A DNA stretch of 64,000 bases from Theobroma cacao. Taxonomy: Eukaryota > Streptophyta > Magnoliopsida > Malvales > Malvaceae. The stretch covers positions 1,891,815-1,955,814 of the forward strand of contig NC_030853.1 of NCBI RefSeq assembly GCF_000208745.1. Direction: 5' to 3'. The translations under genes and the position numbers were made by a program. The notes beneath the pieces are model-generated. The model made no database searches. It was not told the DNA's origin and saw nothing but the letters and a program-made list of their open reading frames with translations. Shown here in pieces: positions 47,295 to 57,600 of this stretch (positions are counted from its first letter, which is position 1; every line of letters begins with the position of its first letter).

Positions 47295-47752
47295 TGTTGG
47301 GAAATTGCGAAATTGTCTCTAAAGAATTGCCCAAGATCTAACCCAATCAATAGAGTAAAGAAAGAAAGAAATCAAGCACACTCACAAGAACACAAGAATT
47401 TACGTGGTTCGGTCTTTTGATGACCTACGTCCACGGGCACAGCAACAGAGAAAAATCCACTAAGAGGAAAAATCAAGAGATTACAAGAACAGTCTCAAAC
47501 TCATAACCCTTATCCCACGTACACCTAAATCACTCTCTCTAAATCTAGGCGATCATTATTCTTTAACCCATAGGGTCCTTTTATAGTGCCAAATAAAATA
47601 ACCTTATCCTAATGTAATTAGGAATCTTATCCTAATATAATTAGGAATTGTTATTTTAATATAACTAGATTTAAAGACTATTTTATAAGGTATACTAATT
47701 TAATTAAAATTAAACCATCCTAATTAAATCACAATTCAAGACTATCCTAGCA
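47295..47752 (-). repeat. 3' LTR of the Copia element
   Basis: It runs from TGTTGGGAAATTGCGAAATT to ATCCTAGCA. It contains the conserved ACAAGAATTTACGTGGTTCG block, also present in the LTRs of the Copia element at 36834. The adjoining AATCTCCACCTTAGG is the reverse complement of the polypurine tract. Confidence 0.95.
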
Positions 47753-47833
47753 AATCTCCACCTTAGGCTTGAATTCACCAAGCTCCACCTTACGAACCAA
47801 TCTCTGTCGACACCGCCAATGCCCCAAAGGGCC

Positions 47834-50744
47834 TCAAGCACTATGAACACCGATCAAGTCCCAGCAATGCTTGAACTTTATCCCAGAAACTGACTTAGTT
47901 AGCATATCTATCGGATTTTTATCTGTAGCTATTTTCTTTACTACAATGTCACCTTTAGAAATAATCTCTCGAACGAAGTTACACGTGACTTGGATGTGTT
48001 TGGTTCTCTCATGAAACATCTGATTTTTAGTCAAATGTATAACACTTTGACTATCACAAAACACAACTATTTGTGCTTGTTCAAACCCAAGATCACTAAC
48101 CAAGCCTTTAAGCCACAAAGCCTCATTCACTGCCTCGGTCACAGCCATATATTCAGCTTCAGTTCTAGACAAAGCAACGGTTGATTGAAGAACTGCTTTC
48201 CAACTGGTTGCAGATCCTGAGAGAGTGAACACATACCCCGTTCGAGATCTTTTACTATCTAGATCACCAGCAAAATCTGATTTGGAGAAGCCAACCATAT
48301 TACGACTAATGTTTGCACCTCCTTCACACACTAAGCCAACTTCAATAGTAACTTTAGGTGTTTTCACAAGCTCCCATGTTTGATTCCAGTGTAGAGACTC
48401 AATCTTGTTAGAAGACTCGGCATATGTAATTTTCTCATGATAAAAGTAAGGCTCTTCAATCTCTACTTTCACAAATAAAATATAAGAATCAGAATCACCA
48501 TCAATATAAGTAATGCTTTGTTGAGATACCAATTCTTGTACCTTTTGCAATTCTTTCTGGATTTCATTATCATCCCGCACTGTCACAAGAGCATTGATTA
48601 CAAGCTCCACCTACTTGCCAACTTCTTGGTCTGATGTTTTTGCAATTCTAGACTTTATCCCACAAAGTAATGCAGACTTGTCAAAGGTAACATCCCGACT
48701 CGCCATAAACTTGGAGAACTTATAATCAGTACACCACAACCGATAACCCTTCATCTTATATTCATAGCCTAGGAATATGCACTATGTCGCCCTCAACTCA
48801 AGTTTACAATCACTCACATGAGCATGAATTGGATAACTAAATACTCTCAATATAGAGTAATTAGCGGGCTTACCAGACCAAACTTTCTCGGGTCTTAAAT
48901 TTAATTGCAGTTGATGGAGACCGATTTACCAAGTAGTAAGCCTTGTTGATAGCTTTTGTTCAGAATACTTTGGTTAGGCCAACATTAGAGAACACGTATT
49001 TTGCTCTCTCCAGAAGTGTTTTCTTCATCCATTCTATAATACCGTTTTGATGTGGTGTTTTGTCGACAGTGCGATGTCTAACGATTTTCTCATTCTTGTA
49101 GAATAGACTAAACTCACCTTTGCAAAATTCCAAACCTTTGTTTGTTCGAAAGCTCTCGATCCTTTTCTTAGTCTACTTCTCGATCAATACCTTCCAGTGC
49201 AAAAAGGTGGTTAACACTTCAGCCTTCACAAGATACGTCCACACCTTTCTTGAAAAATCATCAATAAAGATCCGCATGTATAATGATCCACCTTTTGATG
49301 CCACCGAAGAAGGACCCCACAAATCTGAATGGATGTAGTTTACTACACTCTTGGTTCGATGAGTTGTAGTGTTAAATTTCACTATATGTTGCTCACAGAA
49401 ATCTAGCTTTTCACTCTTTTGACCACATAGCAAACTACGCTTACTCAGTTTTCTAATCCCTCTCTCGCTCATATGACCCAATCTCATATGCCATAAATGT
49501 GTTACATCATCTTCAGGATCATTAGATGAGACCACAGAAACAGTTTCAATGACCGTGTTTCCCACTAGACAATAAAGGTCACCGGATAACTTGCCCTTCA
49601 TGATAGTTAAGGCTCCTTTAGATACATTCAAGACACCATCTTGGCCACTATATTTGTAGCCCTTCTTATCTAACAAACTCAAGGATATTAAATTCTTTTT
49701 CATGTCAGGGACATGTTTTACCTCAAGTGTTCTTACCATACCATCAAACATCTTGATTCGAATTGTGCCAATCCCAACAACTGAGAGAGAGAAATCATCT
49801 CCTAATTGTACAGTGCCCATATCAACAGATTGATAAGTTGTAAACCAATCACGCCTAGGACATATATGAAAGCAACAAGTCGAATCCAAGATCCATGTAT
49901 CCATCAGGTTACAATTAGTAATTGCAAGAACATTATCAGTTTCCTCAAAAGTATCAAAGTCATCTCCAACCACGTTTGCAGTATTCTCAGACTTATTAAA
50001 CTTTTCATCATCCTTGAATTTGATACAGTCTTGACGAAAATGCCCTTTCTGACCACAATTCCAGCAAGTTTTCCCTTTTGCTCTAGATTTACCTTTTCTG
50101 TCTAAGCCTTTCTCTTTACCTCTACCTCTATTTACAACCAAACCTTCTGCTTGATTTTCATTCCGAATACCACCAACTTTCTTCTTTAATTCCTTGGAAT
50201 TTAAAGATGCCCTTACATCCTCGAAAGTGAGAGTGTCTCGGCCGTAAAGCATAGTATCCACGAAATTTTCATACGATGGAGGCAAAGAACATAAAAGAAT
50301 TAGGGCTAGGTCCTCATCCTCAATTTTAACATCGATATTCTTTAAATCAAGAATAACTCTATTAAATTCATCAATGTGGGTATTAACGGACGTACCTTCA
50401 CTCATCTTGAGAGTATACAATCGTTGCTTCATATAAAGCCGATTCGTCAGGGACTTGGTCATATAAATACTTTCGAGTTTAAACCACACTGCAGCAGCAG
50501 ATTCTTCATCCGTGACTTCTCTTAGCACCTCATCAGACAAAGCAAGGAGAATAGCACTATGTGCTTTTTCCATAAGGTCATCTTTCTCACCATCAGATAA
50601 ATTCGAGGGAAGATGCTCTTTTCCCTTCAGTGCCTTCAACAGTCCTTGTTGCACTAGCAATGCGCGCATCTTAACACGCCACAGGCTGAAATCGTTTCTT
50701 CCATTAAACTTTTCAATCTCATACTTGGTCGACGAAGTTGCCAT
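47834..50744 (-). pseudogene. Copia gag-pol polyprotein with RT deletion
   Basis: On the minus strand, translation would begin at 50744 (MATSSTKYEIEKFNGRNDF). Gag of the UBN2 type is followed by a CCHC knuckle (CWNCGQKGHFRQDC), a protease with WILDS, and a GAG-pre-integrase domain (LWHMRLGHMSERG). The integrase starts FIDDFSRKVW. The frame closes at 49173. The remaining integrase reads FRTNKGLEF, where the catalytic Asp is Asn. After a linker ending WNQTWELVKTPK the sequence jumps straight to RNase H (SDFAGDLDSKRSRTGY, then ALSRTEAEYMAVTEAVNEA), ending near 47834. The entire reverse transcriptase core is absent, so the copy is non-autonomous. Confidence 0.9.
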
Positions 50745-50775
50745 AGCGAGATTCAGATTGATCCAAGACCTTGAA

Positions 50776-50787
50776 GCTCTGATACCA
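50776..50787 (-). other. Primer-binding site of the Copia element
   Basis: The minus strand reads TGGTATCAGAGC, complementary to the 3' end of initiator Met-tRNA, three bases inside the 5' LTR. It fixes the element's orientation. Confidence 0.93.
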
Positions 50788-50790
50788 GTT

Positions 50791-51247
50791 TGTTGGGAAA
50801 TTGCGGAATTGTCTCTAAAGAATTGCCCAAGATCTAACCCAATCAATAGAATAAAGAAAGAAAGAAATCAAGCACACCCACAAGAACACAAGAATTTACG
50901 TGGTTCGGTCTTTTGATGACCTACGTCCACGGGCACAACAACAGAGAAAAATTCACTAAGAGAAAAATCAGGAGATTACAAGAACAGTCTCAAACTCATA
51001 ACCCTTATCCCACGTACACCTAAATCACTCTCTCTAAATCTAGGTGATCATTATTCTTTAACCCATAGGGTCCTTTTATAGTGCCAAATACAATAACCTT
51101 ATCCTAATGTAATTAGGAATCTTATCCTAATATAATTAGGAATTGTTATTCTAATATAACTAGATTTAAAGACTATTTTATAAGGTATACTAATTTAATT
51201 AGAATTAAACAATCCTAATTAAATCACAATTCAAGACTATCCTAACA
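50791..51247 (-). repeat. 5' LTR of the Copia element
   Basis: This is the partner of 47295-47752. It would drive minus-strand transcription of the element. A TTTTATAGTGCC-type stretch near 51074 reads as a T/A-rich motif on either strand, but no promoter is certain. Confidence 0.95.
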
Positions 51248-51794
51248 GATTCAATTTATGATGTTGCTCAAAATTCATTGATGTATTCAATTAGCGATTT
51301 AGTAAATGTGAAATTGTCAAGAAATTCAATGTCAAATGGCAAATTCTTATTTGCACCAATCCTGCTCTTTGAATTTTATTGGATTTCTCAATCTGCAGAG
51401 CATATTCAACCTCAATTCTATATATATCAGATGGTAATAGAAGAAAATAGAGTAACTGGTAACAAGAACAAGAAATGAGAACCATGAAATTTCCTTCCTG
51501 GAAGGTGGATGAATCTACTTTTTCTATGATAAGAAAAAAAAAAATCACAAATTAACATGTTCCTTGAAAAGAGACATGTAGAAAATTAAAAACCTTTGAA
51601 TTGAATGATTGCCCCATCTAATCAATCAGTGGAGTTAATCATAACTAAAGATACTGCTCAACCAAGTTCGACGTATAGTACATCCAATGAACACATCTTC
51701 ACATGTGATAGCTTAGTCCTGAGATTCTCCCAGCACTGCGCATAAACATAAGGGAAGATTCATAAAAAATAATTAGGGAATTGTACAGGCTTAT

Positions 51795-52608
51795 AAAACC
51801 ACTCATTGTTGAATTTTGGGTGTATACATAACTATTAATAAAAGCATAGTTATCATTACGTACGATATTCGATACTATTGTACGATACGATATTAATAAA
51901 AAACAATACGTATCTATAATTATATTGCATTTAATCGAATATCGAAACGTATCATACAATGCAATAAATACACTTTTTATAAGCTTATATTCAATTAATT
52001 ATTAAAAATTTTAATTTTTTATTATTTTTTGAATTGAAATATGAAAAATTATATTTTATGAGTTTCAATTTTTAGATTTAAAAAAATACTAAAAAATTGA
52101 ATTCCTTTTTAATTGTAACATGATAATCTTTTTTAATTTTTAATTAATAACTTAATATGATGAAATGTATATTTTATTTAAAAATTTATATTATTAAAGA
52201 ATATATTGAAAGTTTAAATTAAAAAAATAATCATCTTTTAAGTTTACATCTTATAATCTTCAATTCTGTTAAAAAATATAATATTTTTCAATTTTTTTCT
52301 TTATTTTATATATATAAATGTTATTTATAATTAATTTTAAAAGTTTTTTATTATATCTTGCGATACGATACAATACGATACTCGATATTCGATATTAAAA
52401 AAATAAGATTGTGATACACAATACATATTTGGATTTAACGGTGACAAATAAAAGACTTATTGAATTCTAGGGTATACATACATGCAAAGAGAGGAGACTT
52501 CTTCATCCCATAATCCTACTTTCTCATTTCAAAGAGTCGAATTTAATACCTTTTAGTAAGAATGTCAAATTTTACTCATTGAGTATTCTTTTAAGGACTT
52601 CGATATAT

Positions 52609-52643
<35 letters not shown>

Positions 52644-53350
52644 TATTTTTATTGTTTGTCTCCAACTTCATTCCAAACCCAGGCTTAGATTATGTAAATG
52701 TTTATGTAATTCATTAAACATGATATCTATTGCAACTTGAAATAAAAAATGGACCTAACTACACACTCAAAAAACTTGTTCTGTGTAAAAAGATTTCCCC
52801 TTTTTCTTGGGCCCACCATATTAATATTAATTTACGATAAGTGGAGGGGACAATTGAACATTAATTTAATGATTTCAAGCTGACCGAGTTGATTGGCCTG
52901 CAAACTTTTTCTCCACTTTGATACCATAAAACAGTAATCACCGAGATGATTAAAAGAAACTCCATTGATTGCGGTTGGAATTTCCTTCCATATTGAGTCG
53001 TTTTTAATTAGTACATCTCTGGAAGACTAGTTCATTTGAGTAGCTTTAACATAAGTATATGCTTTATATATCCTTTTTCCTCCCTTTAACAACATTTAAT
53101 TTTATCGTCAAAGAAATGTTAGTATAATGAGGGCATATTGGCGACAAACAGATTCCATCCACACAGGACTGATTATTTTAACCCTCTCCTCACATTCTTA
53201 GAAACTTACAAAAAGTTTAGTTAACACAATAATATTATTTCATGGACAAGACTTGGGGGGAAATTTGTAGATGGAAATTTGTAAAATTTTTGATAAAAAC
53301 CAATTAAAATAGAAAATGAAAATTAATATATCGATAATATTTCAGATAGT
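51795..53350. repeat. Non-coding segmental duplication, copy B, with MITE insert
   Basis: Copy B aligns with 46080-47075 but is longer, because it carries a 600-bp insert at 51845-52446 and an expanded AT microsatellite at about 52610-52640. Copies A and B flank the Copia element, which therefore inserted between tandem duplicates. Confidence 0.85.
51845..52446. mobile_element. MITE with CGATATTCGATAC-type inverted ends
   Basis: Left ACGATATTCGATACTATTG plus TACGATACGA and, inverted, right GAATATCGAGTATCGTATTG plus TATCGTATCG are inverted repeats; both are followed inward by TAATAAAAAAC. The flanks AATAAAAG (51837-51844 and 52447-52454) form an 8-bp, possibly 9-bp, target duplication. The paralogous copy at about 46120 has a single AATAAAAG and no insert, which confirms a precise insertion. 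The interior is AT-rich and non-coding. The duplication length fits hAT or MULE-derived MITEs. Confidence 0.85.
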
Positions 53351-54267
53351 AGATTCTAAATATATAAATTAATTTAGTGAATCAATAGTTAACGAAATGG
53401 GAAAAAATTATTATAATCTTTATATTAAAGTTCCAAAGAGGATAATATTTAAAGTTAAATATTTTCATTTTTCGTATAAATGGTTTACTCAACAAGCTCT
53501 ATTCCGTGATTTATGAGTTGTGACGACTTCACTTTAACTTTAACTTTAAAATATTAATGCAACTGCACTCAAGTCTTTTCCTTATTTAACTTTAAAATAT
53601 TAAAATATTTTAATAATAAATTTAAGCCGACCAACTCTTTCATCATATCAGATATCAGTATATCACACCCAGGAGTATCTTATAAGGTCATTGGAGACAA
53701 ATATGCCATGAGTGTGAAACAGAACAAAGTGGACTTCACAAAGTTTAGGAAACAAATATATGTTTGGAATATGTTTTATAAAGTTGAAATCATTGACCTC
53801 ACCATTACCTTTCAATGACTGCCACAGCTTGAGATCGCGGAGTGTGCAAACATAGACGTCCATCAATTTTCCAGATTCTGAAGCAAGGGATAACTTCCCA
53901 AGACAACATTTTTCTTTCCAACTTTTCTTATTTCCTTTATTCTTGGTGTCGACTTTAATTCCTTCCAGGTTTAGGTGATAATTAATAAGAGTTAAACATG
54001 CTTTATCTGTAGTTTAGATTCGTTTCCAAGAGAGTTGTGTCTTAGATTTATGTAGTTTTATATGCATGGATTCGTAATTTGTGTGGACCAAAGCAAATAA
54101 CTTATGTACTGCTTTATGACAACACTTAATTAAAATATAAAATTAAAGTTTCATCTCCCAGGACCTTGTAGCTTGTATAGAAATGCATACCCAACGTTGT
54201 CTCGCCAAAAACATGATGAATAGAAGAAATTAACTCCGTCAGATGAGAGCCTCTTTCCAGAAGATAT
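53351..54267. other. Upstream region of the second DUF247 gene
   Basis: AT-rich sequence without a recognisable domain. A 67-codon minus-strand frame at 53866-53663 has no family signature that I can recognise and is not called a gene. The distal promoter of the DUF247 gene is expected here. Confidence 0.35.
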
Positions 54268-54526
54268 TTGCCACTGTCTAATTTTACTCAGCTTCTTGGC
54301 CATAATTTTCAGAGTAATTTCCCAAAGTTTCCTATCTTGAAAGAGTTGGAAATTTTATCATGCCAATTTTCTGCTGCTAACTCAGATTATATTGGATCTG
54401 TAAAAGTTCTTGATTTGTTGCAGGTTGCTGAGATACAGCAGATCACAAGCAATTCAAGATTGAAACTAGAAACTGAACCCAAGATAGCTGTTAGCTTGGA
54501 ACTGGAACTAGTTACTTTTGAATTTG
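54268..54526 (+). other. Exon-like segment before the leader intron of the second DUF247 gene
   Basis: This stretch is open in one frame with balanced base composition (FPKFPILKELEILSCQFSAA is LRR-like) and ends at a good donor site (GTACGT at 54527). Spliced to the acceptor at 54613 it meets a stop almost at once, so it is unlikely to extend the DUF247 protein. It is either a long 5' UTR or the remnant of a degraded LRR gene fused to the leader. Confidence 0.35.
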
Positions 54527-54613
54527 GTACGTTGATTTTCTGCCTATGATTTTCATTCACATGCTTGCTAAATTTATTTGAATTATTTATTAATTATTGC
54601 ACTTTTTTTTTAG
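54527..54613 (+). other. Probable 5'-UTR intron of the second DUF247 gene
   Basis: Donor GTACGT and acceptor TTTTTTTTAG delimit 87 bases, ending 79 bases before the start codon. Size and position match the candidate leader intron of the first DUF247 gene (80 bases, 35 bases before the ATG). Confidence 0.6.
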
Positions 54614-54692
54614 TCTGAAAGTTCAAATTATCAAAATCAATTCCAGATTCTCAAAAAGAATTTTTCCCAATAGGAAAAAGAAGTTGAAAATA

Positions 54693-56027
54693 ATGGAACA
54701 AAGTGGAAGATCAGACGACAGTAGTGTTGCAACTAACATCGAACCACTGTTATCATCTCTGGAAGTTGATTTGAGCAATGCTCGTCTATCCATGCCACCA
54801 AGCTGCTGCATATTCGAAACACCAAGCATACTCTTAAGGCACAGAGAAAACGCATTTCTTCCCAATGGCTTTTCAATTGGGCCTAGGTACCATGGAAAAG
54901 AGAATTTGGCAGCCACAGGTAAAATCAAAATCAAGTACCTGAAAGGTCTTCTGTCCAGAGTAATTACATATAAAAGTCCGGGAACAATGTCCGAAGAAGA
55001 TAGCAAGAGTGAGCAACAGAAGATTTTAACTGATTGCATTGCTACCGTAAAGTCGATTGAGAAAAAGGCTAGTGATTGCTATGCAGAACATGATTATGCA
55101 GCAGAATTAGGGGGTGAATTCGTAAAACTATTGGTGCTCGATGCTTGCTTCATTATTGAGCTATTCCGTAAGTATGCTGGAGAGATCGCCAAAGAGCAGG
55201 ATGACCCAATTTTCTCTACGTCTTTTAGGCTCCAATACCTGCATCATGACTTGATTTTGCTAGGAAACCAGATACCCTGGTTTGTACTTGAAACCTTGTT
55301 TGAAAAAACCAAGCACCCTGCTGAAACCAAACCCCTGGTTGAACTTGCCCTTCATTTCTTTGCTAACGTGTTTTCATCTCGTCCACTTCCAAAAGAAACA
55401 AACCTTTTTAGGGACCAAGATATCAAGCATATTCTTGATTTGTTAAGGTTATCCTTAGTTTTAACCTCGGAAGAAATAAAAAACAACCCAGGATCTGGAT
55501 GGCAACCTATTCATTCCGTCACTAGACTCAAAGAAGCAGGTGTGAAATTCGTGAAAGTTGAATCAAATAGGATCTTGGATATAAAGTTCAAAAACGGTTC
55601 TCTTGAAATTCCATCCCTGCTAATTCAAGAGACAACAGAAACAATCTTACGCAACCTGATCGCCTACGAGCAATGTTTGCCGAATTGTCGGCCAATTTTC
55701 ACTTGCTACGCCAAGCTCTTGGATAACCTTATTGACACCACCAACGACATGGATATACTATGCAAGAAGGAAATTTTCGATAACTGGCTGAGTCCCGAGG
55801 ATGCAACCCAGTTTTTCAATAAGCTGTACAATGACACTTACGTCAAGGAATTCTATTACTCTAAACTTTGCGATGACCTGAATCGTCATTGCAAACGGGG
55901 TTGGCCTAGATGGCGTGCTTACTATGTGCAGAACTATTTTACCAAGCCCTGGGCCATTGCTGCTCAAATTTACGCTGTCATCATGTTCGTTCTCACCTTG
56001 TGGCAAACCTATATCAAAAAGGGTTGA
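54693..56027 (+). CDS. DUF247 (UPF0481) family membrane protein, intact paralogue
   Basis: This single exon encodes 444 residues. The frame is open for 32 codons further upstream, but those begin inside the candidate leader intron. The start at 54693 (MEQSGRSDDSS) sits in an AATAATGGA context and gives the family's normal length. Family blocks are PSCCIFETPSILLRHRENA, DACFIIELFRKYAG, HHDLILLGNQIPWFVLE, LLIQETTETILRNLI, NDMDILC and DNWLSPEDATQFF. A hydrophobic C-terminal helix starts at KPWAIAAQIYAV, so it is a probable C-tail-anchored membrane protein. It is very similar to the product of 1406-2710, with a longer insert after the first 80 residues (SEEDSKSEQQK). Function is unknown for dicot members. 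A Gypsy LTR begins about 480 bases downstream. Confidence 0.93.
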   Translation: MEQSGRSDDSSVATNIEPLLSSLEVDLSNARLSMPPSCCIFETPSILLRHRENAFLPNGFSIGPRYHGKENLAATGKIKIKYLKGLLSRVITYKSPGTMSEEDSKSEQQKILTDCIATVKSIEKKASDCYAEHDYAAELGGEFVKLLVLDACFIIELFRKYAGEIAKEQDDPIFSTSFRLQYLHHDLILLGNQIPWFVLETLFEKTKHPAETKPLVELALHFFANVFSSRPLPKETNLFRDQDIKHILDLLRLSLVLTSEEIKNNPGSGWQPIHSVTRLKEAGVKFVKVESNRILDIKFKNGSLEIPSLLIQETTETILRNLIAYEQCLPNCRPIFTCYAKLLDNLIDTTNDMDILCKKEIFDNWLSPEDATQFFNKLYNDTYVKEFYYSKLCDDLNRHCKRGWPRWRAYYVQNYFTKPWAIAAQIYAVIMFVLTLWQTYIKKG

Positions 56028-56029
56028 TG

Positions 56030-56503
56030 ATTTTCCCTTTGCCTTAAAAGTGTGTCTAAATTATTTAGTTGCTTGTTTTGATATGTAAACCAAATCTATT
56101 TTAATGCAAATTAGTCAAAAAGAGAAGAGGTCGTTGATTATAACAGTATCACAATCTCCTTATTTTCTAAATAAATTTAAGTGAAAAAATCACCCTATAA
56201 ACAGAAAGATAGAACACATGAACAAAATAAAACAAAAATTTGGTGAAAAATTAATTAGTCATGCATGTGGCTAAATTAAATTTATGGCACCCAAAATTTT
56301 TCATCTTATATCTCTCCTCCGCTTTCTCTTCTCTACATTATACAATGGATCATTTCCAGACTTCCTGTCAATAAATAGACAGAAGCCCCAAGTTAATATT
56401 TGCAAAGTCTCAGGTCCCAAGGACTTGGAATTGGATCTCTCTCAATTGTCAAAAGGGAATATTCGGGATGGGATGTCTGGGCTAATTCAAGCAAATTCTA
56501 TAT
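56030..56503. other. 3' flank of the second DUF247 gene
   Basis: Probable 3' UTR and intergenic DNA. A 74-codon frame at 56284-56508 (ends in the LTR start) resembles no family that I recognise and is not called. Confidence 0.35.
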
Positions 56504-56898
56504 TGTAGACACCTAAAAAAATAAATAAATAAATTTAAATTATAATAAAACAAAATAAAATATATAAAAAAATAAATAAAGAAAATAATAAAAAATTAAA
56601 AAAAAAAAGAAGAGAGGTATGGCTGGGCGTACGCCCAGCCATCCCTTCCCCAACCACCATACGTGGTGTCAGAATCCCATTGTCGAGTTGTCCAAATTTT
56701 TAGATAACTTAACTGTTAAAATGGAACCTGCAAAACCAAAAAAAAGGAGAGAACTATATATCAAAAAATCTACCAACAACAAGCTACTTAAGCCACATAG
56801 AAAAAGATCCATCCACCAAAAAACACAAAAAAAACAGAGCAAAGAAAAAAAAAGAAGAAGGGGGAGAGAGAAGAGGAGAAGAGTGCGACGCCCCGGCA

Positions 56899-56899
56899 N
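56899..56899. other. Single ambiguous base at a sequence junction
   Basis: One N interrupts the sequence at the point where Gypsy LTR sequence gives way to the foreign retrotransposon fragment. It may mark a contig join, so the nested arrangement should be treated with care. Confidence 0.9.
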
Positions 56900-57600
56900 G
56901 CATCCTTACTCAAACTAGAGCATCACTATGTCCAATGTTCATACCCCAATGTTAGCAGGGTAGGCTTGTTAAGGACTTAGGAGTTCGTGCAACCTCTTGC
57001 TCATAATTAGTGCTGCAGTCACCAACCATGAACAAGACTCTACACTAATCCCGATACTCTGTTAATAAACACAAATGTACATAGGACACTTTAACCTAGG
57101 TGCTCTGATACCATTTTTGTCACGACCCAAATCGAGGGGTCCATGACTAGCACACGAGCCTAACAAGCAAGCCCACTAGACCCGAGCAAGCCTTAGAGTT
57201 CACAATCATATAACTCAAATGCCAAGGCATTTATAATAAAAAATTTGTAACAATTTCAAATATATTACATTATCCCTAGCTCACAATCCATACAACTATA
57301 CATAAGGCCATACATTGGTCGTCAAGTCACGTTTATACGTAACGACTCTTATACACAAATTCATATGGCACGTCGTGCCTAACATACTTTACAAGCTAAT
57401 CAAACTAGATGGCTGAAGGCCCACACAGACTCAGCAGAGTACACGTTAGGAAGGAGACCTACTGGATGCCAATTATGTGTCCTTCCAACTGACAACACTC
57501 GCCATGTAACCCCATAGCTTCTCTTATCTGCACATGGTGCAATAGGGGGGTAAGTCATCTAATACTTAGTGAAAGGATGCTGTCACAACATAATATTCAA
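56900..57600 (-). mobile_element. Partial minus-strand LTR retrotransposon (LTR end plus primer site)
   Basis: GCTCTGATACCA at 57102-57113 is a Met-tRNA primer-binding site on the minus strand. It lies four bases from an LTR end that reads TGTCACGACCCAAATC on the plus strand from 57118. This is the family of the LTRs at 27115 and 39956. The LTR can be followed to about 57600 (GGTAAGTCATCTAATACTTAG) and then stops. 56900-57101 is internal sequence without coding motifs. Confidence 0.7.

Larger units (their letters stand above)
47295..51247 (-). mobile_element. Copia-type LTR retrotransposon with GATTC duplication
   Basis: LTRs run 47295-47752 (458 bp) and 50791-51247 (457 bp); both start TGTTGGGAAATTGCG. 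By eye they differ at about 12 positions plus one indel, roughly 2.6 percent. A perfect GATTC target duplication lies at 47290-47294 and 51248-51252. The Met-tRNA primer-binding site (minus strand TGGTATCAGAGC) is at 50776-50787 and a polypurine tract abuts the left LTR. The coding region is on the minus strand and has lost its reverse transcriptase. At the usual plant substitution rate the insertion would be about one million years old, which is an inference. Confidence 0.95.

Noticed and set aside
46995..47334. 96-codon minus-strand frame, Gln/Thr/Asn-rich (MDFPSFFSQS start)
   Set aside because: No recognisable family, no paralogous copy in 51795-53350, and the frame's upstream side is interrupted by the Copia LTR. 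It could be a fragment of an unknown exon but cannot be supported.
53663..53866. 67-codon minus-strand frame
   Set aside because: No family signature, no promoter or conserved start was found, and chance frames of this size are common here.
56619..56918. Basic 99-codon plus-strand frame
   Set aside because: It lies within the Gypsy LTR, is dominated by lysine/arginine from a purine-rich tract, and runs over the ambiguous base at 56899.
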